A stretch of DNA of 64,000 nt from Candidatus Harpocratesius repetitus. Its GTDB lineage: Archaea; Asgardarchaeota; Lokiarchaeia; Sigyniarchaeales; Promethearchaeaceae. Below are positions 47,299 through 56,800 of the stretch, piece by piece. How positions within the stretch are numbered: the first letter of the stretch is position 1; each line of letters begins with the position of its first letter. The translations under genes and the position numbers were made by a program. The DNA lies in contig JAIZWK010000001.1 in NCBI GenBank assembly GCA_021498095.1, positions 3,907,450 to 3,971,449 on the forward strand. Direction: 5' to 3'. The notes under the pieces were generated by a model that made no database searches, had not been told where the DNA came from, and saw nothing but the letters and a program-made list of their open reading frames with translations.

Positions 47299-47703
47299 TC
47301 ACTCTGATTTTTCAGGAATTACTAAATAGGTTATTGTAGATTTATATAACCTATCACCGCTAATTTCTCTGTAAAAATCATTTATATCTCGAGAATTCCC
47401 TGAAAGTAATAGAGTTTTAATTATTCGAGTCCTTAAATGATACTGAGAAATAGATTTAATCAGTTCATCATACTGCTGAACGATTGCAGAAAATTTTGTC
47501 GCTATATCCTCACGTGCTTCATAATGTGCGGTAACTACGGCTATTTGGTGCCCTAAAATAGGAAGATCTTTTGTGTGAGAACTTAAAAACTCCAAAATTA
47601 TACTTCGAAGCAATTCACTTCTTGAAGAAAATCCTAACTTTTCTTGAATAATATCAAGATTTTTCTGTAATTCTGCACTTACTTGGAGAGAGATCATCGG
47701 CAT
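47299..47703 (-). CDS. NikR/CopG-like RHH regulator with altered metal site
   Basis: 134 residues. The N-terminal ribbon-helix-helix (ISLQVSAELQKNLD and SRSELLRSIILEFL) is followed by an ACT-like domain that matches NikR in layout (AHYEAREDIA, YHLRT, GNSRDI, ITYLVIP). In NikR the nickel ligands are H87, H89 and C95; here only a His remains in YHLRTRI and the Cys position is an Ile. It probably senses something other than nickel, or acts without a ligand. It is convergent with nadC, 5 bp away. Confidence 0.7.
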   Translation of the reverse strand: MPMISLQVSAELQKNLDIIQEKLGFSSRSELLRSIILEFLSSHTKDLPILGHQIAVVTAHYEAREDIATKFSAIVQQYDELIKSISQYHLRTRIIKTLLLSGNSRDINDFYREISGDRLYKSTITYLVIPEKSE

Positions 47704-47815
47704 GATTTATTCACTGCTAGATCGATTAGCTTTCTAATAATATATTCTTTGCTATCCTAAATAAGAAGTTAAAAAAATCGATCAAAATATTGATTTTTAT
47801 TTATCTTCTAACAAT

Positions 47816-48202
47816 TTAAAGAAGCTTCAAATGAGAAGTTAATTTGTCAATTTCTCTAGCAAACGCTGGACCAATTGCAACTGCAGTTTTCGATCCAGGA
47901 GGAATCTGAGTTAATCCAGCATCTTGAATTAAACTGCATGGTAAAGATGCCCTTTTTGCTTGATTGTAAAGTAAAAGCAGTTCTTCTTCACTAGAGACCT
48001 TTAATACAACCTTTTTCTGTCCTTCCTGCTTCCAACCTGAATAAATGCTAGGATGATTTTTTTGAGCCGATTCTACCGCAACAACAGAGGCGTGACATCC
48101 TTGAGCTACTTTCTTTCCTGTTGACATTTTCAAATCTGTTCGAAGAATTATTGCTTGTTTGTATTTATGTAATCCGTTTGTTTGACTATTCATCAGTATC
48201 AT
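47816..48202 (-). CDS. pth2: Peptidyl-tRNA hydrolase, archaeal type
   Basis: 128 residues. KQAIILRTDLKMSTGKKVAQGCHAS and AGLTQIPPGSKTAVAIGP are the Pth2 signatures. It recycles peptidyl-tRNA released from ribosomes. The start ATG 48202 has GGAG about 5 nt upstream. It forms, with eL38 and eL40 on the same strand, a small translation cluster. Confidence 0.92.
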   Translation of the reverse strand: MILMNSQTNGLHKYKQAIILRTDLKMSTGKKVAQGCHASVVAVESAQKNHPSIYSGWKQEGQKKVVLKVSSEEELLLLYNQAKRASLPCSLIQDAGLTQIPPGSKTAVAIGPAFAREIDKLTSHLKLL

Positions 48203-48391
48203 TAACGCTCCATCAATTGATATAATAAAAATAATAATGACTATATTTCATTTTATTTTTTAACCTTAAAAGTCGAAAAAAATCCTATGCCGAAAAATCA
48301 AACCTTTATGATAATTATTACTTGCAACGATATCTAAAGCAATAATGCTCGGGTTGATTTTGCATAGTATTATGTGATGATCAGAGTATGA

Positions 48392-48589
48392 TTATAATTC
48401 GATACGTTCAACTTCAATTTGTTTTAAGATTTCTTCAGCTTTGGCAGAATCTGTCTTCAAAGTATATAATTTAGTTGGAGTACGTAATTTAAGCTTAACA
48501 TGCTCGCCTGATTTTTTGATTCGACATTCTGTCGCCCGAGTCTTAGCAATTTCTAAGAATTTTTCTATATCATAAATTTCTTCTGGCAT
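48392..48589 (-). CDS. rpl38e: Ribosomal protein eL38
   Basis: 65 residues. PEEIYDIEKFLEIAKTRATE, then KIKKSGEHVKLKLRTPTKLY and a C-terminal helix with EEILKQIE match eL38 (L38e) of eukaryotes. Among archaea it occurs mainly in TACK and Asgard lineages, so it is a useful marker here. It is 45-50 bp downstream of eL40 on the same strand. Confidence 0.85.
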   Translation of the reverse strand: MPEEIYDIEKFLEIAKTRATECRIKKSGEHVKLKLRTPTKLYTLKTDSAKAEEILKQIEVERIEL

Positions 48590-48643
48590 TATTTTTACCT
48601 CGATTTATTATTTTCCGGTTTCTCCATCTATAGATTATTTGCC

Positions 48644-48799
48644 TTATCGCTCTCTACGCTTAGGTCTGAGATCACGAGAATGACATTTACGACATTTTTT
48701 AGCTCTAAATGGATTCTTAGCACCACACTTGCGGCAAATGTATACATATAGATGATAATGGTCTGCGACTTTTCGCAAATAAGGATCAGTAACTGGCAT
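48644..48799 (-). CDS. rpl40e: Ribosomal protein eL40
   Basis: 51 residues, from ATG 48799 to TAA 48644; too short for many gene finders. The eL40 zinc site is CRKCGAKNP at 22-30, then CRKCHS at 36-41, and the basic [10 protein letters not shown] tail ends the protein. It is a large-subunit protein that in eukaryotes is made as a ubiquitin fusion; here there is no ubiquitin fused. A 74-residue frame in another phase over the same bases is a shadow. Confidence 0.92.
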   Translation of the reverse strand: MPVTDPYLRKVADHYHLYVYICRKCGAKNPFRAKKCRKCHSRDLRPKRRER

Positions 48800-48987
48800 T
48801 TTCGATTCGCTATCCTTTTTTCAATTAAACAATAAGAAATTGAAAGTTTCATTGATTAAAATTTTTTTGATTCGAAGGATTTCCATTATTCAGCAGCTTT
48901 TAAGGTGATCAATTTGAAGATGTATTTGTGGCAAAGATGAAAGATTTGATTCTTAAGCTAAAAGTAATGAAAAAATAAAGAGAATTA

Positions 48988-50166
48988 TTATTCAGCAATA
49001 GGCTTCTGAGACTCTTTTTCTTTTTCAATAGATGTTCCTGGAGGATTTTCTGAAGATTTCTCTTCTAATGGAGAATTTTTTTCAGATAAAGAATGATCTT
49101 CCAATGTAGGTTGATCTTTTAATCCAGTTTTTTCTTTTAATGTAGTTTTTTCTTTCAAGCGTTTTTTTTCTTCTAATTCATGTTGAGGAAATGGAGGTAA
49201 ATCCAATTTTTTTTGTCGAAATTCAATGGAAGCAGTTCTCTTTGATAATATAGTAACTTTTTCTTGTAATTGATTAATTTTCTCAGTCAATTTTACCAAT
49301 GAAGGCACTAATAACTCAAGGTTATCCGTAAATCGTTCAATTCGTCGATCAAATTCGGTTATTTTCTCATCCAATCGATGTAATCGTGTACGAGTTTCCA
49401 AATTATTCGTATCTAATTTTTCTTCAATTGAATTCAATCGAGTTATTGTGTTTTTTGCCAAATTCACTGTTTGCTCAGAATCAAATGTTGTAGGTAAAGA
49501 TTGTAATTTTTGCTCAATCTGATCTAATCTACCATCAATGGTGCTTAAAGTAGAAATGTCAAGAGTATCAATTCGATCATAAATTCCCTGTAAATCACCT
49601 TTTACTACAACATTATTTAATTTTTCTTGAAGTTGAAGAATATTATCATTGGATTTTGATTTTTCGGACAAATTGGTAATACTTCGCTCTATATCGATAA
49701 GTTTATTTTCCACATTCATTGAATTTAATTTGTAATCTATATTTTCAAAATTCTTCTTAATATCAACGCCCGTTAGTATGTTTTCAATACTATCGACCTT
49801 CTGGCGTAAATAAGGATCAGAATACTTTTCAGATAATCTAGAAAGGTTTTGTCCCTTTAGATCAGATGGTGATGAAGCAGCAGGAACAACAGGAGCAACA
49901 GGAGCGACTGAAGGGTTTTGGATAATTTGGTGATATTTTGTACTTAAATCTTCACTTGGTGCTCTTCCATAAGGGTTAGCTGCTACAGTTGGAGAAAAAG
50001 AAGCAGTTTTTGGGGTAATTGGTATTTGCTGATTAACTGCAGATCTAGGTAGTGGGGTTCCTTTCTCGAATTTAACTGGTTTTCCACAATAAGTGCAAAA
50101 CTTCTGGCCAGGTTTTAAAGGTTTGCCACAACCCCAACAAAATTTCGGTGTTTTTTGTGCAGGCAT
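48988..50166 (-). CDS. Double zinc-ribbon protein with long coiled coil
   Basis: 392 residues. Two zinc-ribbon knuckles at the N-terminus are CWGCGKPL and CTYCGKPV, followed by a 70-residue low-complexity P/A/S linker. Residues 110-330 form a coiled coil with heptads (DSIENIL, IDTLDI, RLDQIEQ, RLHRLDEK). The C-terminal 60 residues repeat KEKT-like charged units. No enzyme. The Rab-like GTPase gene is directly upstream on the same strand (186 bp gap), so it may be a tether or effector for it (inference). Confidence 0.6.
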   Translation of the reverse strand: MPAQKTPKFCWGCGKPLKPGQKFCTYCGKPVKFEKGTPLPRSAVNQQIPITPKTASFSPTVAANPYGRAPSEDLSTKYHQIIQNPSVAPVAPVVPAASSPSDLKGQNLSRLSEKYSDPYLRQKVDSIENILTGVDIKKNFENIDYKLNSMNVENKLIDIERSITNLSEKSKSNDNILQLQEKLNNVVVKGDLQGIYDRIDTLDISTLSTIDGRLDQIEQKLQSLPTTFDSEQTVNLAKNTITRLNSIEEKLDTNNLETRTRLHRLDEKITEFDRRIERFTDNLELLVPSLVKLTEKINQLQEKVTILSKRTASIEFRQKKLDLPPFPQHELEEKKRLKEKTTLKEKTGLKDQPTLEDHSLSEKNSPLEEKSSENPPGTSIEKEKESQKPIAE

Positions 50167-50351
50167 GATGCATCTCCAAGGTTGGTTATTATAATTGTGA
50201 TTTAGTTAGAATTATATTAATTATAGGAACAATAGAATGAAAAAGTTTAAGATGCCAATAATTGGCACATATATTACTTAATTTAATATTTGCTGTACAT
50301 AACCAAACGAAGTTCAAAAATCTTTTTCAGCTTTTAAATGCATATAAATGC

Positions 50352-50900
50352 TTATTGAAAGGAAGACTTCTTGTTTAAAACGTGTAATTCAACTAATTTA
50401 TTGTTCAAATCAGTAAAAAGTTTCTCTAAATTTACGCCGGTTTTTGCCGATGTCTCATAATAGCGAGCGTTCAACTGCTCAGCTAATGCTAATCCTTCTG
50501 ATCTCGACACAACTCGTTCATCAGTTAAGTCGAGTTTATTTCCTACTAATACACGTGGCACGTTAGGAACATATTGATCAGCTTCTTTTACCCAATTTTC
50601 AATATCAATAAAACTTTCCCGATCTGTAATATCAAACACGTATATTGTAGCAAAACTACCTTGATAAAATCCAGGACGGACAAATGCAAAGCTAGATTGA
50701 CCGGCTAAGTCCCATATTTGTAGTCGACATACGGTGTTTTCATCATATCTTAACATTTTGATAGCAAAATTACTACCTATGGTCATTAAATAGTTAGCTT
50801 TGAACTTGTTTTCTGTATATTGAAGGACCATGGAGGTTTTACCGACTCCACCATTTCCAAGTACACTTACTTTAAAAATGTATTCACGGACGTCGCGCAT
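50352..50900 (-). CDS. Rab-like small GTPase
   Basis: 182 residues. G motifs: GNGGVGKTS at 15-23, T40-IGSNF (switch I), WDLAGQ at 63-68, NKLD and TSAK. It lines up well with Rab/Ras over the whole domain. It lacks C-terminal cysteines, so it is not prenylated. Together with the zinc-ribbon coiled-coil gene downstream it forms a likely membrane-trafficking or cytoskeletal pair. The Gln of G3 is intact, so intrinsic hydrolysis is possible. Confidence 0.9.
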   Translation of the reverse strand: MRDVREYIFKVSVLGNGGVGKTSMVLQYTENKFKANYLMTIGSNFAIKMLRYDENTVCRLQIWDLAGQSSFAFVRPGFYQGSFATIYVFDITDRESFIDIENWVKEADQYVPNVPRVLVGNKLDLTDERVVSRSEGLALAEQLNARYYETSAKTGVNLEKLFTDLNNKLVELHVLNKKSSFQ

Positions 50901-51057
50901 TTTTCATTTTCACAGGATTTTGTTCCTAAATGTATGATCGTAATACAGATCTTTTGCACAGATTAAATATTGATATGAAGAGTATTTCTTGTTAAATTAT
51001 TAATTCTTTGGTCAGATTAGTTTTACTTCATAAATAGAGATACGATGAGAAGCTTAA

Positions 51058-52215
51058 TTAATGAATTGTCGAGTCTTCCTTAATGGTTTGTGCATCAAGA
51101 GTAATACCAGATGAAATTGTTGCATTAGGACCAATAATCGAATTACTGCGAATTACACAATTATCTCCGATAGTGCAACCATCAGCTATAACAGATTGTT
51201 CGATTTGGACATTATTTCCAATTTTGCAATTATCCCAAATAACACTTCTTGAAATATGTGTATTTGATCCTATTTGACAATGGGAACCAATAACAGATAA
51301 TTCGTGAATATAAGAATTATCACCAAAATGATTATCAGAACCGAAACACACAAAGTTATCATGAGAAACAGTGGGTTTTTCATTATTTAGATACCAAATA
51401 TGCTCATTTCCTTGTCTAGTACCATAAGGAGTGATTGGATAACCATAGAGTCTTAAAACATCCCAATTACTCCAAAGATATGTAGTAGGATTCCCCACAT
51501 CAAGCCAATAATAGTTTCTTACGAAACCATAAAGTGAATAACGATGTTCAAGCAAATATGGAAAAACCTCTTTACCAAAGTCCATAAAATCAGAAGAATT
51601 AATTAATTTAAGAATATCATGTTTAAAACAGTAAATTCCAGTATTGATTATCGGTAATGGATCTGAAGCTCCACCTGTAAGTGCAGAGAGATAGATTTCT
51701 TCACTGCTTGGTTTTTCTAAAAAGCGAATTATACGTGATTCGGAATCAAGAAGAGTATTTCCATATTTTGTTGCCATTTCTTCAATTCTTTTCATGCTAA
51801 CTGTGGCTTGAGCATTCTTTTTTTCGTGAAATTCCATGAATTCGCGTATAGGTAAGTTTGTAACGATATCTGCCATGCTAACTACGAAATTATCCGTGTC
51901 GATAAGATGAGAGACTTTGCGAACTGCATCAGCAGTTCCTTTAGAATCCACATGAGGAACGAGTACTTCAAGACCAATTTCTGCAAGTCTTTTTGAATCC
52001 CACGTTGTTTGAATGAGGTTACGCAACTTATCTCCTAAATGCTTAACAACAATAATAATTTTCTTTATCCCTGCATATCGCAAATGATCAATGGCATAAT
52101 CTACCATTGGTTTATTTCCAACTGGAACCATTGGTTTACAAATTTTGGCGGTTAATGGATTTAAACGTGAACCCAACCCACCAGCTAAGATAACGGCACT
52201 CCAAGATTTAGTCAT
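51058..52215 (-). CDS. Sugar-phosphate nucleotidyltransferase with left-handed beta-helix
   Basis: 385 residues from ATG 52215 (GGAG about 10 nt upstream). The N-terminal Rossmann-like domain has AVILAGGLGSRLNPLTAKICKP and later DVGNPTTYL; hexapeptide repeats (IGSNTHIS, IGNNVQIEQ, IGDNCVIRS) form the C-terminal beta-helix. Similar to mannose-1-phosphate guanylyltransferases and glucose-1-phosphate thymidylyltransferases. The substrate is uncertain. The next gene upstream on this strand is a phosphohexomutase-like protein, as in fused GMPP-PMM proteins. Confidence 0.85.
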   Translation of the reverse strand: MTKSWSAVILAGGLGSRLNPLTAKICKPMVPVGNKPMVDYAIDHLRYAGIKKIIIVVKHLGDKLRNLIQTTWDSKRLAEIGLEVLVPHVDSKGTADAVRKVSHLIDTDNFVVSMADIVTNLPIREFMEFHEKKNAQATVSMKRIEEMATKYGNTLLDSESRIIRFLEKPSSEEIYLSALTGGASDPLPIINTGIYCFKHDILKLINSSDFMDFGKEVFPYLLEHRYSLYGFVRNYYWLDVGNPTTYLWSNWDVLRLYGYPITPYGTRQGNEHIWYLNNEKPTVSHDNFVCFGSDNHFGDNSYIHELSVIGSHCQIGSNTHISRSVIWDNCKIGNNVQIEQSVIADGCTIGDNCVIRSNSIIGPNATISSGITLDAQTIKEDSTIH

Positions 52216-52291
52216 AATTATTAATCTCCATATTAACAAAAAATAATCAAGTGTCTCCATAACTTGACTATTTTAATCAAATTAAATCAAC

Positions 52292-53692
52292 TTAAATAAT
52301 AGATTGTATAAATTCTTCTGCTTTTGCAATAAGTATTTCAGATTTTTCTGCATTTAATCCTTCAGCTTCAAGTTCTACAGCATTGGCATGCATAGAAGGA
52401 CAAATAGAAACCCATCCTAAATCTTTAAAAATTAATTTCATGCCAATAATAATATCTTGATAATCAATATTTGCTTTTCCTTGGGTCTGAATTAATTCCC
52501 GTAAAGATTCTTTACAAGTAGACATATTTTCATAACTAGTACTTATTGATTTATATGAATGAATTGTACGAGGAAAAGAGCGAATTAAAGCAGAAAGGGG
52601 GATTTTTTCACGTGCCAATATTTCTAAGATCTTTAGAGTAGTATAAACACCATCGCTGAACGGTCCATAATTTGGAAAATAGAATTTCATAGTATCAGCA
52701 CCTCCAAAGATTCCGCGCTGTTCTCTTAGCTCACGTGATATTTCACCAGGAAAATTTCGGGTTTTAAGTAATGTGAAACCACCTAATTCTTGAGCAAATT
52801 CCCCAATAATTTTAGATGCAGTTTTTGTTGTAATAATTGGTTGTTCTTTAGTAGATGAAATAATGGGGTCATATTTCATAAAAAACATCATTAATTCTTC
52901 AAAAGTTAGTATTTTTCCTGTTTCATCGATATAAAGTGCACGGGATCCATCAGTATCTAGAATTACTCCTAAATCTGCTTGAGATGCCTTCACAATATTT
53001 ACTGCACTTTTAATTGATCTTAGATTAGGATACATCTCTGCTGATTTCTGATCATTTTCATAGGCATTTATAGCTATAACATCAACCTTAAGACTTGTTA
53101 AAATTCCAGGAAGGACAATAGATCCGGGACCATAAGAACAATCACAAACAACGTGCATTTGTTTTTTATTTTTGAATAAGTTTTGATCAACGAGTTGTGG
53201 AATGGCTTTTCGATAAATATCTTGAGTATGGGGTATATCAGTAATAGCACCAACATCAAGTGGTTTTGCTCTATTAATTTTATTTTGTCTTAAATATTCA
53301 TTAACACTATCAAGTTTTTTAATATCAAATTCTATTCCAGAAGAATCATAAAAACGAATTTGATTTTGCATTTTTCCTGTCGAAACAGAAGAAAAATAAG
53401 CGCCAGCTGAAGCACCAAATCTTCGGATAGAAAATTGAAGAACAGAGACAGGTGCTGAATGAAGATTTAAAATATCAACCCCAGAACTCATTAAACCACC
53501 AATAAATGCACGTTTAAGCATTCGATTATTATTTGAATATTCACGAGCAATTACCGCAATTCCTTTTGAGCCTAAATATGTCCCGAAAGCTGCACCGATT
53601 TTAGCTGCAAGTTCTGGAGTTAAAATTTCATTACCAATTGCTTGAATTCGTCCCCGATTAATTATGTCTTTCAAATTTGTAATTTCGCTCAT
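52292..53692 (-). CDS. Phosphohexomutase-like protein with degenerate active site
   Basis: About 466 residues from ATG 53692 (AGTGAT 6 nt upstream). The overall alpha-D-phosphohexomutase order is kept. The phosphoserine loop reads SSVSTG at 101-106, where TASHNP is normal and the catalytic Ser lines up with Val. The metal loop reads DTDGSR at 246-251 instead of DxDxDR; the sugar loop GEMSGH is replaced by GADTMK near 331-336. It is probably a pseudoenzyme or regulatory partner of the neighbouring nucleotidyltransferase; fused enzymes with a degenerate mutase domain are known in bacteria. Confidence 0.8.
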   Translation of the reverse strand: MSEITNLKDIINRGRIQAIGNEILTPELAAKIGAAFGTYLGSKGIAVIAREYSNNNRMLKRAFIGGLMSSGVDILNLHSAPVSVLQFSIRRFGASAGAYFSSVSTGKMQNQIRFYDSSGIEFDIKKLDSVNEYLRQNKINRAKPLDVGAITDIPHTQDIYRKAIPQLVDQNLFKNKKQMHVVCDCSYGPGSIVLPGILTSLKVDVIAINAYENDQKSAEMYPNLRSIKSAVNIVKASQADLGVILDTDGSRALYIDETGKILTFEELMMFFMKYDPIISSTKEQPIITTKTASKIIGEFAQELGGFTLLKTRNFPGEISRELREQRGIFGGADTMKFYFPNYGPFSDGVYTTLKILEILAREKIPLSALIRSFPRTIHSYKSISTSYENMSTCKESLRELIQTQGKANIDYQDIIIGMKLIFKDLGWVSICPSMHANAVELEAEGLNAEKSEILIAKAEEFIQSII

Positions 53693-53804
53693 TATGATAT
53701 CACTTAGCACTAGATGGATTATAATTTATGTAACAATCTATATAATTATTAATAGATATTCAGTCCCTTAAATGATTTTAATAATTAATCTTGATAATTG
53801 ATTT

Positions 53805-56800
53805 CTATTTAAGTGATTCTAATAAGTGACTTACTTGATATTTAGCTTTTTGTGCCATGTCCCTCCATGTTAGAGTGAGATTTAGGTTTTGGGAGATAAT
53901 TTCTGCATTTTTATCATAGATGGCAGGAATTAAAGAAATCAAAAATAACCAATGGCATAATATATTAAAGCGATCTGCATTAAGCCATAGGATTTCTTGA
54001 TATCGATTGAATTGTAGATAATTTTGAATTTCAGGATCGTTAAAGATTTTTGCTAATAAAGAATAGGATTTTGATACTCCATCCATAACACCTTTATTAA
54101 ACCAATTTTGATGGACAATAAGTAGTTTAAGTAAATATAGAAGTTCAGAAAGATTAGAATCTTTTTCACAGATTTCTCCCATTACCCATTCCACAACATT
54201 CCCCAAGCGCCATTCTTCAAGCCAACTTCGACTTAAATTTTCAAAATCTTTATTATAACGAATTTCTCCTAATCGATGAAGAGTAATCCAAGCGTAAAAC
54301 AAGCCCCATTCTTCTATGTTTTTAGGTAAAAATGATTCTATAGCCTGCCAATCATCTGATTTTAAGGAAATTCTTTTCAGTTCTTCTTTAAAATGGACAA
54401 AAAGATTCAATTCAGATTTCAAATGTTGTAAAAATTTCTCTAATTGCGCTAAAAGTTTAGTATTATCTATAGAAGAACTAAGAAATTTCCCAATTTCGCT
54501 CGAAAAAAGGTTGATTTGTTGAGAAATAGGATCATCCATAATATTAAAAGTGGGATTTTCAAGATTATATTGAGAATATAGACGATTTATAATAGATTTG
54601 TTATAAATTTCACGATAAGGTTGAAGAATTGGTTTATAGATTAATTCTTGCAAAGATTCTTGAATTGAAGGAACCCCTTTTCCATTTAGATATTTATATA
54701 GTTGGGCATAATGAAAATATTCATTATCTTTTTGAAAACGCCAGTCCATGAAACAAATACTCTGATATCCATGTAATTCAACATAAAAACCTTTCTCATG
54801 TAAATCTTGATTTAAAATTAAAAATTCTAAGCCAGACATATAATCTTTAACTATAGAATAATTGTTACTAGGAATTTCTAATGCTTCTATAATATCTTTT
54901 TGGTGTATTGAACCATTTTCATTATATCCAACAGATTTTTTGATGTAACCCCGGGTTTCGTTATAACGGTTATTAAATATGACCAATCCTCGTTCACTTC
55001 CTATCATATTTGAGTAAACGAACACATCTTCATTTACATTTCCTCCTGTCCAAAAATCATATAGATAGAAATTTTGAGAATCTGCAAAAAGATATCGCTT
55101 TTTCATAATTGGAAAGATAGTTCTTTTGTGATGTTGCAATAACCCAATATTGACTTTTTCATCCCAATAAGCTCTTCGAAATTCCATCCCATATTTTTCT
55201 CTAAATCCTTCAATCTGTCCATGTCCAAACATAGGTAAACCAGGCATGGTGACCAGTAACATACAAATGCCGAAATATTTATCTCCATCTCCAAACTGCT
55301 TAATGGCTGTTTCTTCATCTGGATTGTTCATGAAATTGACAAAGCGTTTTAAAATTCTTCTATCGAATTCTAAAGTTTTTTTTATTGATGAACGATAAAG
55401 CGCATTGTCTTCATCACGTAGTGCATTCATAAATATACTATTATAAACACGATGCATACCAAGAGTTCTAACAAAAAAACCTTCTAATAACCAAAATGCT
55501 TCAGCTAATAAAAGAGTATCCGGGACTTCTTTTTTTATTCTATCAACAACTTCCCTCCAAAATTCTTCTGGCATTTGTTTTAAAAATTCTTCTTTTGTCA
55601 TACCTAATCCTGCACGAGAAGGAATATCTCCCCCTGAACCTGGTTCTGGATACCACAATCTTTGAAAATGTAACCGTGTTAATGTCATTGCAGCATCAAA
55701 TCGAATAATAGGAGATAATCGTGCAACATGCAGAATATTTTGAATAACAGCTTCACGAACTTCAGGAAGTAAATAGTTTAATTGTGCAGTATCATTCCAC
55801 GGCATACTTGTTCCATCATTTCCATGATAAATATATCGAGTTCTTCCTGAACGAAAGTCGACATGTTTGAAAGTAACTGCAGCGTCTTGGTGAGTAAAAT
55901 ATTTATCCTCCAGATAGATACCAAAATTTGGATCACCAGATAAACTATGTCCAGAATATTGATAAGACGGAAATGGAGGATAATCTAGCTGAATGAACCA
56001 ATCAGGATGCTCACGTATCCATTTTGAGTCAATTCCGGTATGATTTGGCACCATATCACTCGCAATTCTAATTCCTCTTGCTAATGCGCGATCTTTTAAG
56101 TTCTTATAAGCTTCAACCCCTCCAAGATCTTGTGCTATTGTATAATCATATAATGAATAAGCAGAAGCAACAGCGTCATTATTCCCACACCACTGCTTTA
56201 TCGTTTTTGAAGCGGGGCTTCTCTCCCATATTCCAATTAACCATAATGCAGTAAATCCCCAGCGAGCGAGTTCATCTAATTCTTCATCAGGAATCTGATC
56301 TAAATGTCTTATAGAACGTTTATATTTTTTGCTTAATTGATCCAACCAAACATATGAGTTTTTTGCAATCATTATAACTTTTGGCATCCAATCGCTATCT
56401 TGAGAGTAGTTTTCCTTATCTAATCCATAAAAATCAGGGATTTGAATTTTACCTGGTCCCAAAAATCGGATTTTCTCTTCTTCGCGAATTAAATCTAGAC
56501 TAATTAATAAAAGATAAGCCCATTTTCCTAAAAACCCAGACCAATGTTCTTGAATATATTTCAGTTGATCTTTCAAAGAATGAGGATTCTTATTAATTGG
56601 TTCACGTAGAGTTTCAATAATATTCTTGCCAGTAAATTTAAAGACAGGCTTTTTATCATAGAATTTTTCTATTTTTTCGATAATTTCCAAGTATTTTGCC
56701 TGTTTTTCTAAATCTTCATCATCAAAAAATTCTAAATAGGGAGAAAATGCAGGGTTGATATTACTTAACCAAAGATTTACAAATTCATTAATATACTTAA

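Noticed and set aside
48365..48400. C/D-box small RNA near GTGATGA
   Set aside because: A box-C-like GTGATGA occurs but no box D (CTGA) follows at a fitting distance.
48628..48852. 74-residue minus-strand frame over eL40
   Set aside because: A shadow in another phase; the true gene is eL40 at 48644-48799.
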